Notes under the pieces: model-generated
Database searches by the model: none
Told to the model about the DNA's origin: nothing
The model's input: the letters and a program-made list of their open reading frames with translations, nothing else
Part shown: one piece after another, positions 50,613 through 61,800 of the stretch
Layout: every line of letters starts with the position of its first letter
Position numbering within the stretch: the stretch's first letter is position 1
Position numbers and translations under genes: made by a program
DNA from: Globodera rostochiensis
Lineage: Eukaryota > Nematoda > Chromadorea > Rhabditida > Heteroderidae
Reading direction: 5' to 3'
Assembly (NCBI GenBank): GCA_018350325.1
Contig: JAEVLN010000025.1
Span: forward strand, 599,799 to 663,798
DNA: 64,000 nucleotides

Positions 50613-53440
50613 AGAAATTCTAAAATATGTGACAAAAATGGCCAAAATCTAGTCAGTTTATGCATAAAACCTTCAAAATTTATCTATCTTTATTAATTTT
50701 GCTCCTACAGTTGTAAATATACTATTTTTCACATGTTTTGGAAAATTTTATAAAAAATATCAAAAGTAAAAAATTTTAGGGAAAATGTCGATCTTTGTAA
50801 AAAGTCATTTTTTAGGGGTGCATTTTTGAAAATTTTTAAAAAGTCGATCCTTAGGGGTGTATTTTTCGTTTTTATTGTATTTTTGTTAAGGAATTTTTTG
50901 AAAAATGGCGAACTATGTGCTAAAACTCTGAAAAAGCTTAAAATATGTCAGTAAATATGTGCTAAAAAATACCCCCAAAATATGTTCTAATATGTGCTAA
51001 AAAGTCGCCCTAATTCAACAATTTTTCAAAACAAATACTATTTTTGGGCTTCTTTCATGGTAAGGAAACCACGAAAAAAATATGTTAAAACATAAAAATA
51101 TCGATTTGAATAGGCAATTCAACTCTCGAGAAAAGTGGCATTTTGTTAAGATGAATACATTTTTCTAGTCGCTTTTCCTCTAATTTTGCAAATCGGGACA
51201 TTTTCAGCATACCGTATTTCCTGTAATACTATCCCCGGGTAGTATTTTCAACCCTCTGACGACAAAGGGGGTTAGTATTAGAGTGGGGAGGGTTTCTAAT
51301 TGAGCGGGAGGTTAGTATTACAGGAAATACAGTATTCCTCCGTTTACATCTGATGCGGACCGTTCAAATTTAGGAAAAAGCCGTGATTGGAATTATTTAG
51401 GGTGTAACATAAGTTTTGTCGCAAAAATTTTTTTGAAGGAAATTTTTTTTTTTAAATTCAACAAAACAAAATATTATCATGATTTGAAATATTCACTTTT
51501 ATGATCGATAAAATGTTGCCTTTTTTCTGGCCATATTTTTGTCCACAGTCATTAGAATGGAGGTGAGCTATGAGCTAAAACCCAAATTTTGCTTTTTTTG
51601 AACCTACTCTGTTTGAGACTCTATTTTTATTTTACAGTATAAGATTATCGTAATTTGAAGTTTTGGGTAGGAAAAGAACAAAGGTTGAAAAAGCCTCATG
51701 CAAAATTTGAGGTTTATTGCTCCACCGCTTAATTTTTTTATGAAACCCCAAAGTTTGCTCCAGCAGAAATTTTGGGGCAAAACTGGCCCTTTTTAGGGAC
51801 AATTTTTGGCAATACAATTCAAAATGCCTAACAAAATTTTTTGCTGAACGAAAAATCTTTAATTTTTGCTGACTTGATAAGCAATGAAGCTCCCAAAGAA
51901 CATAAAACTGGGTCTGATCGGCCTAAAATTCCCCGAGATAGGAGCTCTCGAAAGCGGGCAACGGCCTCCAAGGCCGCACACAGCAAAATAAGCGAGTTAT
52001 GAATTCAGAAATATCAAAAAAATTTTGCGACAAAACTTATGTTACACCCTAAGTATATCGTTCTTAATTTTAAGTTCTTCCTTAAATCTGAAGGTTCTGT
52101 TTATGTCCTTGTGTTTTGTTCATACCCATGATTTAGCGCCTTTTGTCCTTGTTTCAATAATCCCACGCGGCAGAAAGAACAAAAAGAGGGGGGGGGCAAA
52201 AGTGGATGCGAAAAAGAAATTTTGAATAGAACAAAAGGCAAAAATGTTGATATGAAAGTTGAATGGGGAGGGCGAAAGGTCTGAGAATTGAGATGGCGGG
52301 CAGATGCCTGAACACACAATGGGAGAATGGTGGAGGAAAGATCGGCGGGGGGGGGGGGGGGGGAGCGGAGGGCAAAATATTTGATTGCTGAATAGATGAC
52401 AATTCACAATTTTGATTTCATTTTTTGGGTTGGACGAAATCACAAAACCATAGGGGAGGCCCATTTGTTGTGCTACATTCGTAATTTTTGGACCAATTTT
52501 CTTAACAAATCTTGTTAAGTTTGTGATAAAAATCTCCCGGCAGCGCCTGTCAGCGCCGCCGGACCTTTTACTATTCCTAAAAAGCTTCAAAAATTACCGT
52601 ATTTTTTAAGTTTTGACAGAAAATTTCTTAACGAATAAAGTCAAAAATTCAAAATTTTCCCCGGCGGCACCTATCGGCACCGCCGACCCCCACCCAGCTG
52701 ATTTTCGATTTTCAAAATTGCTGATGATGCAATCGATGTTAAAAACAACAAGGAAGACCCCCCCCCCCCAGGCTCCACGCACGACTCCATCACCCCACCC
52801 CAAAATCACCACCCCCAGCACTTCCTAACCTCTCCGCCCAAGCGACTTTAAACACCAAAAACGGCGACAAATGAGGTAGAAAAGCAAAAGGGCCGAAAAC
52901 GAGGAACCAGTTCGGCATTTTTGGCATATTTTGGTGCATATTTTAGCCTTTTTTGGAGCATATATATGCGCATATTCGTCTGCTTCTGTCGAAAAGTCCG
53001 GGAACCCTAAAATGGAACTCAGTTCGGACAGGATCCCAAGAACAAAAACAAGCAATTTCCGGAGCGGAACTCGCATGACTCCACTCAAGAATTCCAAGGC
53101 CAACATTTTCCAAAAGAAAATTTGATCCCTAAAATTGATTTTGGAGAAAATTTTTGAGCGTCCTTGGATTTAGCCAAAATTTTTTGGTTTGTCCTTGACA
53201 ACATCTATGTCCTTGAAATTTTGTGTTGAGTAGATCCGAGCCGTGTTTAAGAGAAATCCCCCCAGGCTTTATGGCACTGAAGGATGTTTGGAAAATTTTT
53301 GTGAGGGTGAAAAGAAGCAAATGGAAACCAGAAAAGGAACTGATCGATGTTGTACATTTACATCTGCGGATGGGATTTTTTGATGAAAACGCTTTATTGA
53401 TTTTCTGAGTGAATCCAAAAGATTTTTTATATTTGCATTT
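50613..53440. repeat. repeat-rich region, no supported gene
   Basis: 50836-50905: AGTCGATCCTTAGGGGTGTA repeat (shared with 43985-44045). 51212-51332: small TA-flanked element. 51640-51870: inverted copy of 22300-22530. 52160-52380: purine-rich with a G run. 52540-52560 and 52660-52690: two GGC(A)GCGCCTGTCAGCGCCG/GGCGGCACCTATCGGCACCG cores. 52740-52810: C-rich. 52915-52975: ATGCACC-type repeat. Open frames at 52825-53106 and 53223-53408 lack motifs or splice support. Confidence 0.45.
51212..51332. mobile_element. 121-bp TA-flanked inverted-repeat element (MITE)
   Basis: Ends CCGTATTTCCTGTAATACTA and the inverse of CTGTATTTCCTGTAATACTA, flanked by TA on both sides (51210-51211, 51333-51334). 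That fits a Tc1/mariner-type non-autonomous element. The interior has a CCCCGGG and GGGAGGTT stretch and no coding capacity. Confidence 0.6.
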
Positions 53441-53514
53441 ATTTGGGATTCACAATTTTACTTATTCATTTTATTTACAATAAAATTTATATAAATCCCA
53501 ACAATTATAATAAA

Positions 53515-54457
53515 ATGAGTGCGTTTTGGATTTTAATTTTGGTCTTATTTTTTGCAACTAATTCACTCGACATCGACAGAGCCGAATCCGTACAATTGGA
53601 GGAAACACAATTCAAAATAATTGATGAAATATTCGGAGAAGGATGGTGGGACAAAGATAAAGCCGAAGAATGGCATAAATTAACGCTTGAACAAAATCCC
53701 ATTCACCAAATCGACCGGCAGAACACTCAAATTGGACAAATTGAACCCAATTCAACTGATCAGCTTGGACAAATTAAACCCAATTCAACTGATCAGAATC
53801 CTTCTCTCACAGAGTCTGATCACTCTGATAATGCCAAAAATGGGGAAGAAATTTCTTCAAATGAAAAACGTAAAATTGTTGCCAAATTTCACGCAATAAA
53901 AGACGAATTTAAGAAAAAAGGTAAATATTCTGATAAAGAAAGAGTTACAATTGAGGAAAAACTTGCTAAACATTTGCGAGTCAATCGCAAAAAAATATAT
54001 AAATGGAAAAAAGAATTTGGCTTAAGCCAAAAAAAGCCAAAAAATGAATTGATAAAGAAATTTGATCAGAAAAAAGCCGAGTTAAAGCGTGACGGATTCA
54101 ATAATTCTCATCAAAATGAAATAAATGAAACTGTCGCGAAAGAATTGGGCCTCAGTTTTAGAACAATTTACAGGTGGAAAAGTGAACTTGGCCAAACCAG
54201 TGAGTATTTCAAGCCCAATTTTATTATTTTTAATATTAATTAAAAATTCTTTTACAGAACCAAATAAACACTCCCAAAGCGAACAAAAGGAATTGATGAA
54301 ACGTTATTATGAAATTAAAAACCAAAATCCTAAAAATAGTGACAAGGAAATTGCCAAAATGTTGAATATTGGAAGCGCCACTTTGAATAGATGGAAGAGA
54401 CAATTTAAACGACAGCAATTGCATTCAAATTCTGTCGATGCCGCGGCAAATGTTTAG
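53515..54457 (+). CDS. secreted HTH-repeat protein, subfamily B (two exons)
   Basis: Exons 53515-54199 and 54258-54457, 294 residues. Signal peptide MSAFWILILVLFFATNSLDI, then IDEIFGEGWW; the segment after it (AEEWHKLTLEQNPIHQIDRQ) is altered from the NFGQNVHHQ of other B proteins. Two QIEPNSTDQ-type repeats follow. Unit 1 (KRKIVAKFHAIKDEFKKKGK ... IYKWKKEFGLS) and unit 2 (LIKKFDQKKAELKRDGFNNS ... IYRWKSELGQT) are in exon 1, and unit 3 (KELMKRYYEIK ... LNRWKRQFKRQQL) in exon 2, with a short tail SVDAAANV. The 58 bp intron has a weaker donor (AGTGAGTA after CC) but the same position as in the paralogs; retention adds a short tail and stops. The frame is open upstream of the chosen ATG, but the start matches paralogs. 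Function unknown. Confidence 0.75.
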
Positions 54458-54539
54458 GAAATTGTGAACGAGAATTCGAGGAGTATTTGAAGATTTTCTG
54501 TTGAAGAAACTTCGTTCTGTTCTTCACCATTTTTGGCAT

Positions 54540-54625
54540 TATTATAGTGAGCAGACTCTGTGAGAGGAGGATTCTGATCAGTTGAATAGGTCAATTTGTC
54601 CAGAGTGATCAGACTCTGCAGATAA
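54540..54625 (-). pseudogene. tiny subfamily B repeat fragment
   Basis: Minus-strand sequence has two TCTGATCACTCTGGAC/CAGAATCCTCCTCTCACAGA pieces of the B linker repeat and nothing else of the gene. Confidence 0.6.
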
Positions 54626-56600
54626 ATCCGTTTTACAATGCTATGGCTAGGTTATCCGTATTCTGAACTAGCAAAATGATCTCTATGCGTAGCTCTATCC
54701 TTATTTCTTATTCACAATGCTAAAGATATGGATAATTTAGGGTAGCTGCAGATAAAAATCCTTAGCCTTCTCCCGATGAGGATAATTCGTTGTGTTAAAA
54801 AATAAAAACTATTAATTAAGCGAAATTTTTGGGTAGTCGAACGGTCTGAATTTCTGGTAGGAGATTCCTCAATGTGTGAGCTTCAAAATTATATATCATT
54901 TGCCGGTTCGGGTTTAGGAAAAGAATTCGTATCAATTTAGACTCACTAAATGAGCTGAGTCAACCAGAAAAAAGTTTGACCTTTTTTGATCAAAATTGAT
55001 CAGGTTACGGTATGGCCTATTTTAACAAAAATTTAATTTTGAATTTAGAAATTAAAATAAATAAATTTTATATAATAAAATTAAGTTTAAAAGTGTTGAG
55101 AGATTTGCAACCAAAATTGGCAATGTTTGTTAAAAAATTACAGCAAAAATTCAGAAGATGGGGTGAATTTTTTTCAAAAAAGATTATTTTTGCGCTCATT
55201 TTAATTAAAATATTTGAAAATTATTAAAAAATGTTTCTTTAATGAAAGACAGGAGAGACTAAAGGTCAAATAAAAGTGAATAATGATCGAACTCAAGCGG
55301 ATTCGAACCCACACGAACATTTGACTTTCCGAAGAGAAATACCGCCTGACCACCGATTTCTCGTCACGCATTTTGTAAAAATGAAATAAAGTTTTTGAAA
55401 AAAAGTAGCGTCCACCACAGTCAAGCCCTTGGAAAAAATGAATTTTGTCACTCAATGATGCCATCTTTAGGGGTGTATGCTAACCCCGAGCCCGAGTCGG
55501 GGATGGGATTCGGGGTCGGAGTTTTTCGGGGTTAGAAGTGTCGGGGTCGGGGAAAACCCCGAAAAATGCCCTAATTTGCGGGGTCGATGTCGGGAACAGA
55601 GTCGGGGTTGGGTGACAACCTTAAATCAGACAAATGCGTTTGACTAAAGACCGACCTGGATTTTTCTAGATCTGGAGTTTTGTTCAAAAAATACAGATCC
55701 AGACCTTCGTGAAATCCAGATCCAGGCATAACCAACCTGGATTTTCTGTAATGGTGTTTGTGACAAATGAGCAACAAACAGCAGGAATTTTGGTGGATTT
55801 TACCCGCAAATTTGAAATTTTTACTGATGGATCGACAAATTTTCAAAAACCTCCCTACAAAAACTCAAAATAAAGTGAAAGTTAGTAATTTTTGAGCAAT
55901 ATTCTTAGAAAATATCGTTAAAATTTCAAATATTTCCCCCGACAACGCCTATCGGCGGTCTGACTTCTCTCCCTTTTTTAAACAGCCTCAAAAAAGATTT
56001 TGGAGAAAATTTTCTTCTGGAAAAATTCTTTAAGTAAAATGCAATAAAAAACCCAAAAATGGACCATAAAAATCGGCAAGGAATATTATGCTGAAATAAA
56101 CATTTTCAAAAAATCCAGATCCAGGACCTGGAACCAGGTGGTCGACGACCTTTTTTCTGGATTTGGAGTTTTGTTCAGAAAATCCAGATCCAGACCTTCG
56201 TGAAATCCAGATCCAGGATTTTTCAAGATGTCGGTCTCTAGTTCTACGGATGGGAAGGATGGAAACGCCAGCTCAGAAATTCAAATTATAGGTAATAACA
56301 AAATTTGCTTTGAATGGAGATTTTCCCTAATTTAAAGAGACATTTTGTCTCTGATATCATACCCGATCTAATGCGGCACATGATTTTTGATACGATTTAA
56401 TTGAAACAGAAATTTTGCATACGATATGATTTTGTATCATAGGATCATATCGGAGATATGGCACCATTAAAATAGGCCCCTGACAGTGAGGCACTGATTA
56501 GCAATAAATCCTTCAAATTTAAAGAATGTATTTATTTGTTTTCAAAATAAATTTTAAACAAAGAAAAAATTTAGATTTTATGTCAAAAAAATTAAAATCT
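54626..56600. repeat. repeat-rich intergenic region
   Basis: 55283-55370: SINE-like copy on minus. 55480-55615: GGGGTCGGGG element. 55650-55740 and 56105-56240: two copies of a TCCAGATCCAGACCTTCGTG segment. 55935-55960: CGACAACGCCTATCGGCGG core. 56340-56470: GATACGATTTAA/ATCATATCGG words. No gene is supported. Confidence 0.45.
55283..55372 (-). repeat. tRNA-derived SINE-like copy
   Basis: On minus: box A-like TGGTCAGGCGG, then GGAAAGTCAAATGTTCGTG and perfect box B GGTTCGAATCC followed by GCTTGAG. Homologous to 39200-39290. The body is Ser/Leu-tRNA-like, but the stems do not pair well. Confidence 0.5.
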
Positions 56601-56716
56601 AAATGCCTAAATCGGTTTTTTCCAAATCATTGATCATTCATTCAACAAATACTTTCCAAATTCGAATTCTCAACAATTTCCTGAACATTTGCCGCGACAT
56701 TCTATTCCACAGAATG

Positions 56717-57702
56717 TCAATCGACAGAATTTGGATGAAATTTCTGTCGTTTAAATTGCCTTTTCCATTTATACAAAGTGCCTTTTCCTATTTTCAACAT
56801 TTTGGCAATGTCCGCGTCATTAATTTTAGACTTTTGGTCTTTAATTTCATAATAACGTTTCATCAATTTTATTTGTTCGCTGTGGGCATATTTATAGTTT
56901 GGTTCTGTAAAAGAATTTTGAAAAAATAAATAATAAAATCGGGTTTGAAATACTCACCGGTTTGGCCAAGTTTTCGTTTCCATTTGTAAATTGTTACAAA
57001 ATTGAGGCCCAATTCTTTTGCAACAGTTTTATCGATTTCTTGCTTATAAGAGTTTTTGAATCCGTCCCGCTTTAACTCCGCTTTCATTTGATCAAATTTC
57101 TCTACCAAATTTTTACGTTCTTCTTTTTTATTGAATACTTTTCGACTTAGGCCAAATTCTTTTTTCCATTTGTATATTTTTTTGCGATTGACTTTTAAAT
57201 GTTTTGCAATTTTTTCCTCAATTTGATTCCATTCTTTTGCCGAATATTTGCCTTTTTGCTTAAATTCGTCTTTAATAGCGACGAATTTGTCGATAATTTT
57301 ACGTTTTCGCTCATTTTCATCATTATTTTCGTTTGAACAAACTTCGTTAGGAGGATTTTGATCAGTTGAATTTGGTTCAATTTGTCCAAGCTGATCAGTT
57401 GAATTTGGTTCTTTTTTTCCAGAGTGATCAGACTCTCTTAGAGGAGGATTTTGATCAGTTAAATTGGGTTCATTTTGTCCAATTTGGGTGTTCTGTCGGG
57501 CAATTTGGTGATGGACATTTTGTCCAAAGTTTGTTGGCGCCGGTGTTTTCAAATTTTCGGCTTCATCTTTGTCCCACCATTCATCTACGAATAATTCGTC
57601 AAATGTTTGGAGTGGCAATTCCTCCAATTGTACGGATTCGGCTTTGTCCAGTGTATTTGTTCCGAAGAATGAGACCAAAATTATAATCCAAAACTCTTCC
57701 AT
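56717..57702 (-). CDS. secreted HTH-repeat protein, subfamily B (two exons)
   Basis: Exons 56958-57702 and 56717-56904, 310 residues. Signal peptide MEEFWIIILVSFFGTNTLDK, TFDELFVDEWW, NFGQNVHHQIARQNTQIGQ and three degenerate repeats (QNEPNLTDQNPPLRESDHSG and others). Unit 1 KRKIIDKFVAIKDEFKQKGK ... IYKWKKEFGLS and unit 2 NLVEKFDQMKAELKRDGFKN ... VTIYKWKRKLGQT are in exon 1, and unit 3 IKLMKRYYEIKDQKSKINDA ... LYKWKRQFK in exon 2. The exon 2 frame stops at SVD* because the GGA of paralogs is a stop here, which removes the acidic tail still visible in the untranslated sequence. The intron is 53 bp. AAATTCAG 30 bases before the ATG is a candidate splice-leader acceptor, shared with the 38768 gene. 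Confidence 0.78.
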
Positions 57703-58889
57703 TTTATTTGGGCAAAAAACTTCTGAATTTACATTTTAATTTTATAATTTTATTATTTTGGGGGTGTCCTGCGCTAATTTCTCGCAAAAATATTTTTAAA
57801 TTTTAAAGAATAATAAATATTCACAAAATGAAACAAAATAAATAAAATGGTGAATTTTTAGCCGAAATAAATTGGAGTCAATCAGAAAATCAACAAGGCC
57901 ATCTTTTTCCAAATTTCTGCCAACACTAAAATTATTAATCAATTTCAGGTCGCTTCCATTAGAGACCGGATGAAATGGGCTTAAAAACTGAAATATTAAC
58001 ATATTTGAAAGTAGAGTCCGAACCAGGGATAGGCGGAATTCCGTTTTCCGTTGTTTTTGGCCCTTTTTCCGTTTTTTAAAAATAAATTTCCGCCCATCCC
58101 TGGTCCGGACCCAAAACCAAAAATTTTTTTTGGGTTTTTGTACAAAAAATTGGACCAAAAGTTTTTTGGTTTTGGGTTTTGGGTCCAAACCTTTTTTGTA
58201 CAAAAGTTTTGGGTGTTGTCCGGTTGAATTTATACCACTAAAGATAGCATTTGAATGATTTTTCAATCTTTTTACAAGGATTTCATAATAAATTAAGGAC
58301 AGTGAAGGTCAAAAAAAAAGATTTTGCTTGCAAAAAAAAGGACAATTTACAAAATGTTCAAAAATGCAGTAAATTTGTTATTTTTGCATGAAATGTGAGT
58401 TTTTTAACATATTTCTCTACACCGACAATTTTTTCAACATTCGGGGTTAGAAAGCTCCCATGGGTTTCGAAAATTTTGCCGATTTTCGATTTTCAAAAAT
58501 GCAATTTTTTTTTGCGAATTCTGTTAGTAGGGAGGGGGGGGGGGTCAGCGGTGCCGATAGGCGCCGCCGAGCAATTTTTTTGAAAATTTAACAAGATTTG
58601 TTAAAAAAATTGGTCCCAAAATTACGAAGGTTGCAAAACAAAGGGTTCCTCCTATGGTTTTGTGATTTTCGTCCAACCAAAAAATGAAATGAAAAACTTG
58701 TAAAAATATTAAAAACAAAATCGGAAAAATCAAAAAGAATTTTAGAATTGCTTATGACCTCGTACACGTTCGGAGAAACTAGGGAAAATATTTATACGGT
58801 CGGAGACCCGAACCCAGACACCAGCCACAATTAATATGTACCCACCACTCACCACTACACTACAACCAAACATCATTTGGTGTCAAAAT
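57703..58889. other. intergenic with dispersed repeats
   Basis: 58025-58215: CCGTTTTCCG and GGTTTTGGGTCCAAAC words. 58500-58640: GGTCAGCGGTGCCGATAGGC core with a G run and AATTTAACAAGATTTGTTAA. 58800-58870: tRNA-like on minus. No coding sequence supported. Confidence 0.4.
58795..58870 (-). repeat. tRNA-derived segment at the edge of satellite array 2
   Basis: On minus: box A-like TAGTGTAGTGGTGAGTGG and box B-like GGTTCGGGTCT about 40 bases apart. It lies 20 bp from the first satellite monomer. Confidence 0.4.
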
Positions 58890-61800
58890 CCCATTCAGGC
58901 GGCCAGAGTAATTTGGAATGAAAGCACCCCATCTAAAAATTGTTTTACTTTAATTTCTGAAAATTTTATTTTTTGAATAAATAGTGTGCTAAAAAGTGAG
59001 AGTCAGGAGGCCAGAGTAATTTGGAATGAAAGCACCCCATCTAAAAATTGTTTTACTTTAATTTCTGAACATTTTATTTTTTGAATAAATAGTGTGCTAA
59101 AAAGTGAGAGTCAGGAGGCCAGAGTAATTTGGAATGAAAGCACCCCATCTAAAAATTGTTTTAGTTATTTCTGAAAATTTTATTTTTTAAGAAATAGTGT
59201 GCTAAAAAGAGAGAGTCAGGCGGCGAGAGTGAAATGAATGCACCTCATCTAAAAATTGTTTTAGTTTAATTTCTGAAAATTTTATTTTTTGAACAAATAG
59301 TGTGCTAAAAAGAGAGAGTCTTGCGGCGAGAGTAATTTGGAATGAACGCTCCCCATCTAAAAATTGTTTTAGTTAAATTTCTGAAAATTTTATTTTTTGA
59401 AGAGATTGTGTGCTAAAAAGAGAGAGTCAGGCGGCGAGAGTAATTTGGAATGAACGCTCCCCATCTAAAAATTGTTTTAGTTAATTTCTGAAAATTTTAT
59501 TTTTTGAAGAAATTGTGTGCTAAAAAGAGAGAGTCAGGCGGCGAGAGTAATTTGGAATGAAAGCACCCCATCTAAAATTATTTAGTTTAATTTCTGAAAA
59601 TTTTATTTTTTGAATAAATAGTGTGCTAAGAGAGTCAGGAGGCCAGAGTAATTTGGAATGAAAGCACCCCATCTAAAAATTGTTTTAGTTTAATTTCTGA
59701 AAATTTTATTTTTTGAAGAAATAGTGTGCTAAAAAGAGAGAGTCAGGCGGCGAGAGTGAAATGAATGCACCTCATCTAAAAATTGTTTTAGTTTAATTTC
59801 TGAACATTTTATTTTTTGAATAAATAGTGTGCTAAAAAGTGAGAGTCAGGCGGCCTGTGTAATTTGGAATGAAAGCACCCAATCTAAAAATGGTTTTAGT
59901 TTAATTTCTGAACATTTTATTTTTTGAATAAACAGTGTGCTAAAAAGTGAGAGTCAGGCGGCCAGAGTAATTTGGAATGAAAGCACCCAATCTAAAAATT
60001 GTTTTAGTTTAATTTCTGAACATTTTATTTTTTGAATAAATATTGTGCTAAAAAGAGAGAGTCAGGCGGCGAGAGTAATTTGGAATGAAAGCACCCCATC
60101 TAAAAATTGTTTTAGTTTAATTTCTAAAAATTTTATTTTTTGAAGAAATTGTGTGCTAAAAAGTGAGAGTCAGGAGGCCAGAGTAATTTGGAATGAACGC
60201 ACCCCATCTAAAAATTGTTTTAGTTTAATTTCTTAAAATTTTATTTTCTGAATAAATAGTGTGCTAAAAAGAGAGAGTCAGGCGGCGAGAGTGAAATGAA
60301 TGCACCTCATCTAAAAATTGTTTTAGTTTAATTTCTGAAAATTTTATTTTTTGAAGAAATAGTGTGCTAAAAAGAGAGAGTCAGGCGGCAAGAGTAATTT
60401 GGAATGAACGCACCCCATCTAAAAATTGTTTTAGTTTAATTTCTGAAAATTTTATTTTTTGAAGAAATAGTGTGCTAAAAATAGAGAGTCAGGCGGCGAG
60501 AGTAATTTGGAATGAAAGCACCCAATCTAAAAATGGTTTTAGTTTAATTTCTGAACATTTTATTTTTTGAATAAACAGTGTGCTAAAAAGAGAGAGTCAG
60601 GCGGCAAGAGTAATTTGGAATGAACGCACCCCATCTAAAAATTGTTTTAGTTTAATTTCTGAAAATTTTATTTTTTGAAGAAATAGTGTGCTAAAAATAG
60701 AGAGTCAGGCGGCCTGAGTAATTTGGAATGAAAGCACCCAATCTAAAAATGGTTTTAGTTTAATTTCTGAACATTTTATTTTTTGAATAAACAGTGTGCT
60801 AAAAAGTGAGAGTCAGGCGGCCAGAGTAATTTGGAATGAAAGCACCCAATCTAAAAATTGTTTTAGTTTAATTTCTGAACATTTTATTTTTTGAATAAAT
60901 ATTGTGCTAAAAAGAGAGAGTCAGGCGGCGAGAGTAATTTGGAATGAAAGCACCCCATCTAAAAATTGTTTTAGTTTAATTTCTAAAAATTTTATTTTTT
61001 GAAGAAATTGTGTGCTAAAAAGTGAGAGTCAGGAGGCCAGAGTAATTTGGAATGAACGCACCCCATCTAAAAATTGTTTTAGTTTAATTTCTTAAAATTT
61101 TATTTTCTGAATAAATAGTGTGCTAAAAAGAGAGAGTCAGGCGGCGAGAGTGAAATGAATGCACCTCATCTAAAAATTGTTTTAGTTTAATTTCTGAAAA
61201 TTTTATTTTTTGAAGAAATAGTGTGCTAAAAAGAGAGAGTCAGGCGGCAAGAGTAATTTGGAATGAACGCACCCCATCTAAAAATTGTTTTAGTTTAATT
61301 TCTGAAAATTTTATTTTTTGAAGAAATAGTGTGCTAAAAATAGAGAGTCAGGCGGCGAGAGTAATTTGGAATGAACGCACCCCATCTAAAAATTGTTTTA
61401 GTTTAATTTCTGAAAATTTTATTTTTTGAATAAATATTGTGCTAAAAAGTGAGAGTCAGGCGGCCAGAGTAATTTGGAATGAAAGCACCCCATCTAAAAA
61501 TTGTTACTTTAATTTCTAAAAATTTATTTTTGAATAACTAGTGTGCTAAAAAGTGAGAGTCAGAGTAATTTGAAATGAACGCACCCCATCTAAAAATTGT
61601 TTTAGTTTAATTTCTGAAAATTTTATTTTTTGAAGAAATAGTGTGCTAAAAAGAGAGAGTCAGGCGGCGAGAGTAATTTGGAATGAACGCACCCTATCTA
61701 AAAATTGTTTTAGTTTAATTTCTGAAAATTTTATTTTTTGAATAAATAGTGTGCTAAAAAGAGAGAGTCAGGCGGCGAGAGTAATTTGGAATGAAAGCAC

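Noticed and set aside
52825..53106. 93-codon minus-strand frame with a hydrophobic start
   Set aside because: Its second half translates the ATATGCGCATATT/ATGCACC repeat and no exon follows.
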